A stretch of DNA of 64,000 nt from JBEVJC01 sp040510375 (GTDB lineage Bacteria > Bacteroidota > Bacteroidia > Chitinophagales > Chitinophagaceae): positions 68,455 to 132,454 of the forward strand of contig JBEVJC010000003.1 of the NCBI GenBank assembly GCA_040510375.1, written 5' to 3'. Position numbers and translations under genes: made by a program. The notes beneath the pieces are model-generated. The model was not told where the DNA came from. It did no database searches and saw only the letters and a list, made by a program, of their open reading frames with translations. Below are positions 63,211 through 64,000 of the stretch, in pieces (the stretch's first letter is position 1; every line of letters begins with the position of its first letter).

Positions 63211-64000
63211 ATGATCAATCCCAGATATCCGGGTATCGACGACCTGGTAAAAAAAGCAAGGAAGCGGATTCCGAAGTTCGCATTTGAATACCTCGACGGA
63301 GGATGTAATGAAGATGTCAACCTGTTCAAGAATACTTCCGAGTTGCGTGAAGTGGAACTGGAACCTTTGTACCTGGCCAAACATGCAGCAAGTAACATGA
63401 AGACTGAATTATTCGGTCATGTTTATGATGCGCCATTTGGTATTGCACCGGTAGGACTGCAGGGACTTATCTGGCCCAATTCTCCCGAAATCCTTGCCCG
63501 TGCTGCATTTCGGCATAATATCCCCTTTATATTAAGCACGGTAAGCACCAGCCCGATTGAACGGATCAGTGAGATCACTGAAGGCCGTGCCTGGTTTCAG
63601 TTATATCACCCGGCAAAGGATTCGCTCCGCGACCAGTTGATCCAACGGGCAGAAGAAGCAGGTTGTCCGGTGCTTGTTATATTAAGTGATGTGCCTTCCT
63701 TTGGATACCGCCCCCGGGATATCCGTAATGGTTTGGCAATGCCACCAAGGATGACACTTAAAAATATGTTGCAGATCCTTGGTAAACCATCATGGGCGCT
63801 GCGAACGTTGCGGCATGGCCAGCCATCATTCGCCATAATGAAACCTTATATGCCCCCGAATATGAATATGCAGAAACTGGGTGCATTCATGGATTCCACA
63901 TTCAGCGGGCGGCTTGATGAAGAAAAGATTAAACCCATCCGCGATAAATGGAAAGGGATACTGGTGATTAAAGGGATTGCAGGTGAACAGGATACCCAGG
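63211..64000 (+). CDS. FMN-dependent alpha-hydroxy-acid dehydrogenase (partial, LldD-like)
   Basis: The first 263 residues are visible; the gene is cut by the right edge. It begins MINPRYPGIDDLVKKARKR and shows the alpha-hydroxyacid oxidase fold: KFAFEYLDGGCNED, the FMN-contact block FGIAPVGLQGLIWPNSPEIL, ILSTVSTSPIERI, RAWFQLYHPAKD, VPSFGYRPRDIRNGL and GILVIKGI. Such enzymes oxidise L-lactate or other 2-hydroxy acids. As an L-fucose-type pathway ends in L-lactate plus pyruvate, it would finish lactate oxidation. It is 85 bp behind the SDR in the same direction. Confidence 0.9.
   Translation, partial: MINPRYPGIDDLVKKARKRIPKFAFEYLDGGCNEDVNLFKNTSELREVELEPLYLAKHAASNMKTELFGHVYDAPFGIAPVGLQGLIWPNSPEILARAAFRHNIPFILSTVSTSPIERISEITEGRAWFQLYHPAKDSLRDQLIQRAEEAGCPVLVILSDVPSFGYRPRDIRNGLAMPPRMTLKNMLQILGKPSWALRTLRHGQPSFAIMKPYMPPNMNMQKLGAFMDSTFSGRLDEEKIKPIRDKWKGILVIKGIAGEQDTQ

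Overview
The window looks like a chromosomal segment of a soil- or plant-associated Bacteroidota, most likely of the Chitinophagaceae type. It carries three SusC/SusD pairs and a further TonB-type outer-membrane barrel. Start codons are preceded by A/T-rich leaders rather than strong Shine-Dalgarno sites, and many secreted proteins have Bacteroidota-style signal peptides or lipoboxes. I see no rRNA, tRNA, CRISPR array, transposase or phage gene. The assignment rests on gene content only.

Layout. (1) 1-6730: mostly minus-strand accessory enzymes (three alpha/beta hydrolases, a DUF4153 membrane protein, a PNPOx-like flavoprotein, a DUF6130 protein, an MBL-fold hydrolase) plus a plus-strand DMT permease. 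Short tandem-repeat tracts lie between several of them. (2) 7012-15721: a cytosolic GH63-type glucosidase, then susC-susD and a secreted endonuclease/exonuclease/phosphatase-fold protein ending at a strong terminator. (3) 16230-21261: a stand-alone LytTR regulator followed by a second susC-susD pair. (4) 21336-26924: a GH8 exo-oligoxylanase divergent from an aldose 1-epimerase lipoprotein, then a TonB-type barrel. (5) 27159-50113: a very complete glucuronoxylan locus. A minus-strand operon runs lacI, GH67, SDR, GH115, GH10, GPH symporter, GH43, GH43, GH3, CE20-like and CE15-like esterases. It is divergent from xylA-uxuA-xylB. (6) 50114-57890: a polysaccharide deacetylase, then a third susC-susD-DUF1735 unit and a secreted protein of unknown function. 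(7) 57898-64000: two divergent gene sets that together look like a non-phosphorylating deoxy-sugar (L-fucose-type) pathway, ending in an FMN-dependent hydroxyacid dehydrogenase cut by the window edge.

How the xylan genes fit together. GH10 (lipoprotein), CE15 and CE20 esterases and the GH67/GH115 glucuronidases would trim glucuronoxylan outside the inner membrane. GH3, GH43 and the GH8 enzyme shorten xylo-oligosaccharides. The GPH symporter imports small products, and the signal-less GH43 finishes hydrolysis in the cytoplasm. XylA and XylB then turn xylose into xylulose 5-phosphate. UxuA, perhaps with the SDR next to GH67, would handle the glucuronate side chain. Two identical 13-bp sites, one at the lacI start and one upstream of xylA, plus a near-copy before xylB, suggest that one LacI-type repressor controls both arms.

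Points deserving a second look: the LacI operator set; a terminator-like hairpin inside the long xylA leader; an SDR in the fucose-type cluster whose catalytic lysine position is asparagine; the mix of enzyme types in that cluster; and three unrelated short tandem-repeat families (37, 39 and 58 bp) next to gene ends.
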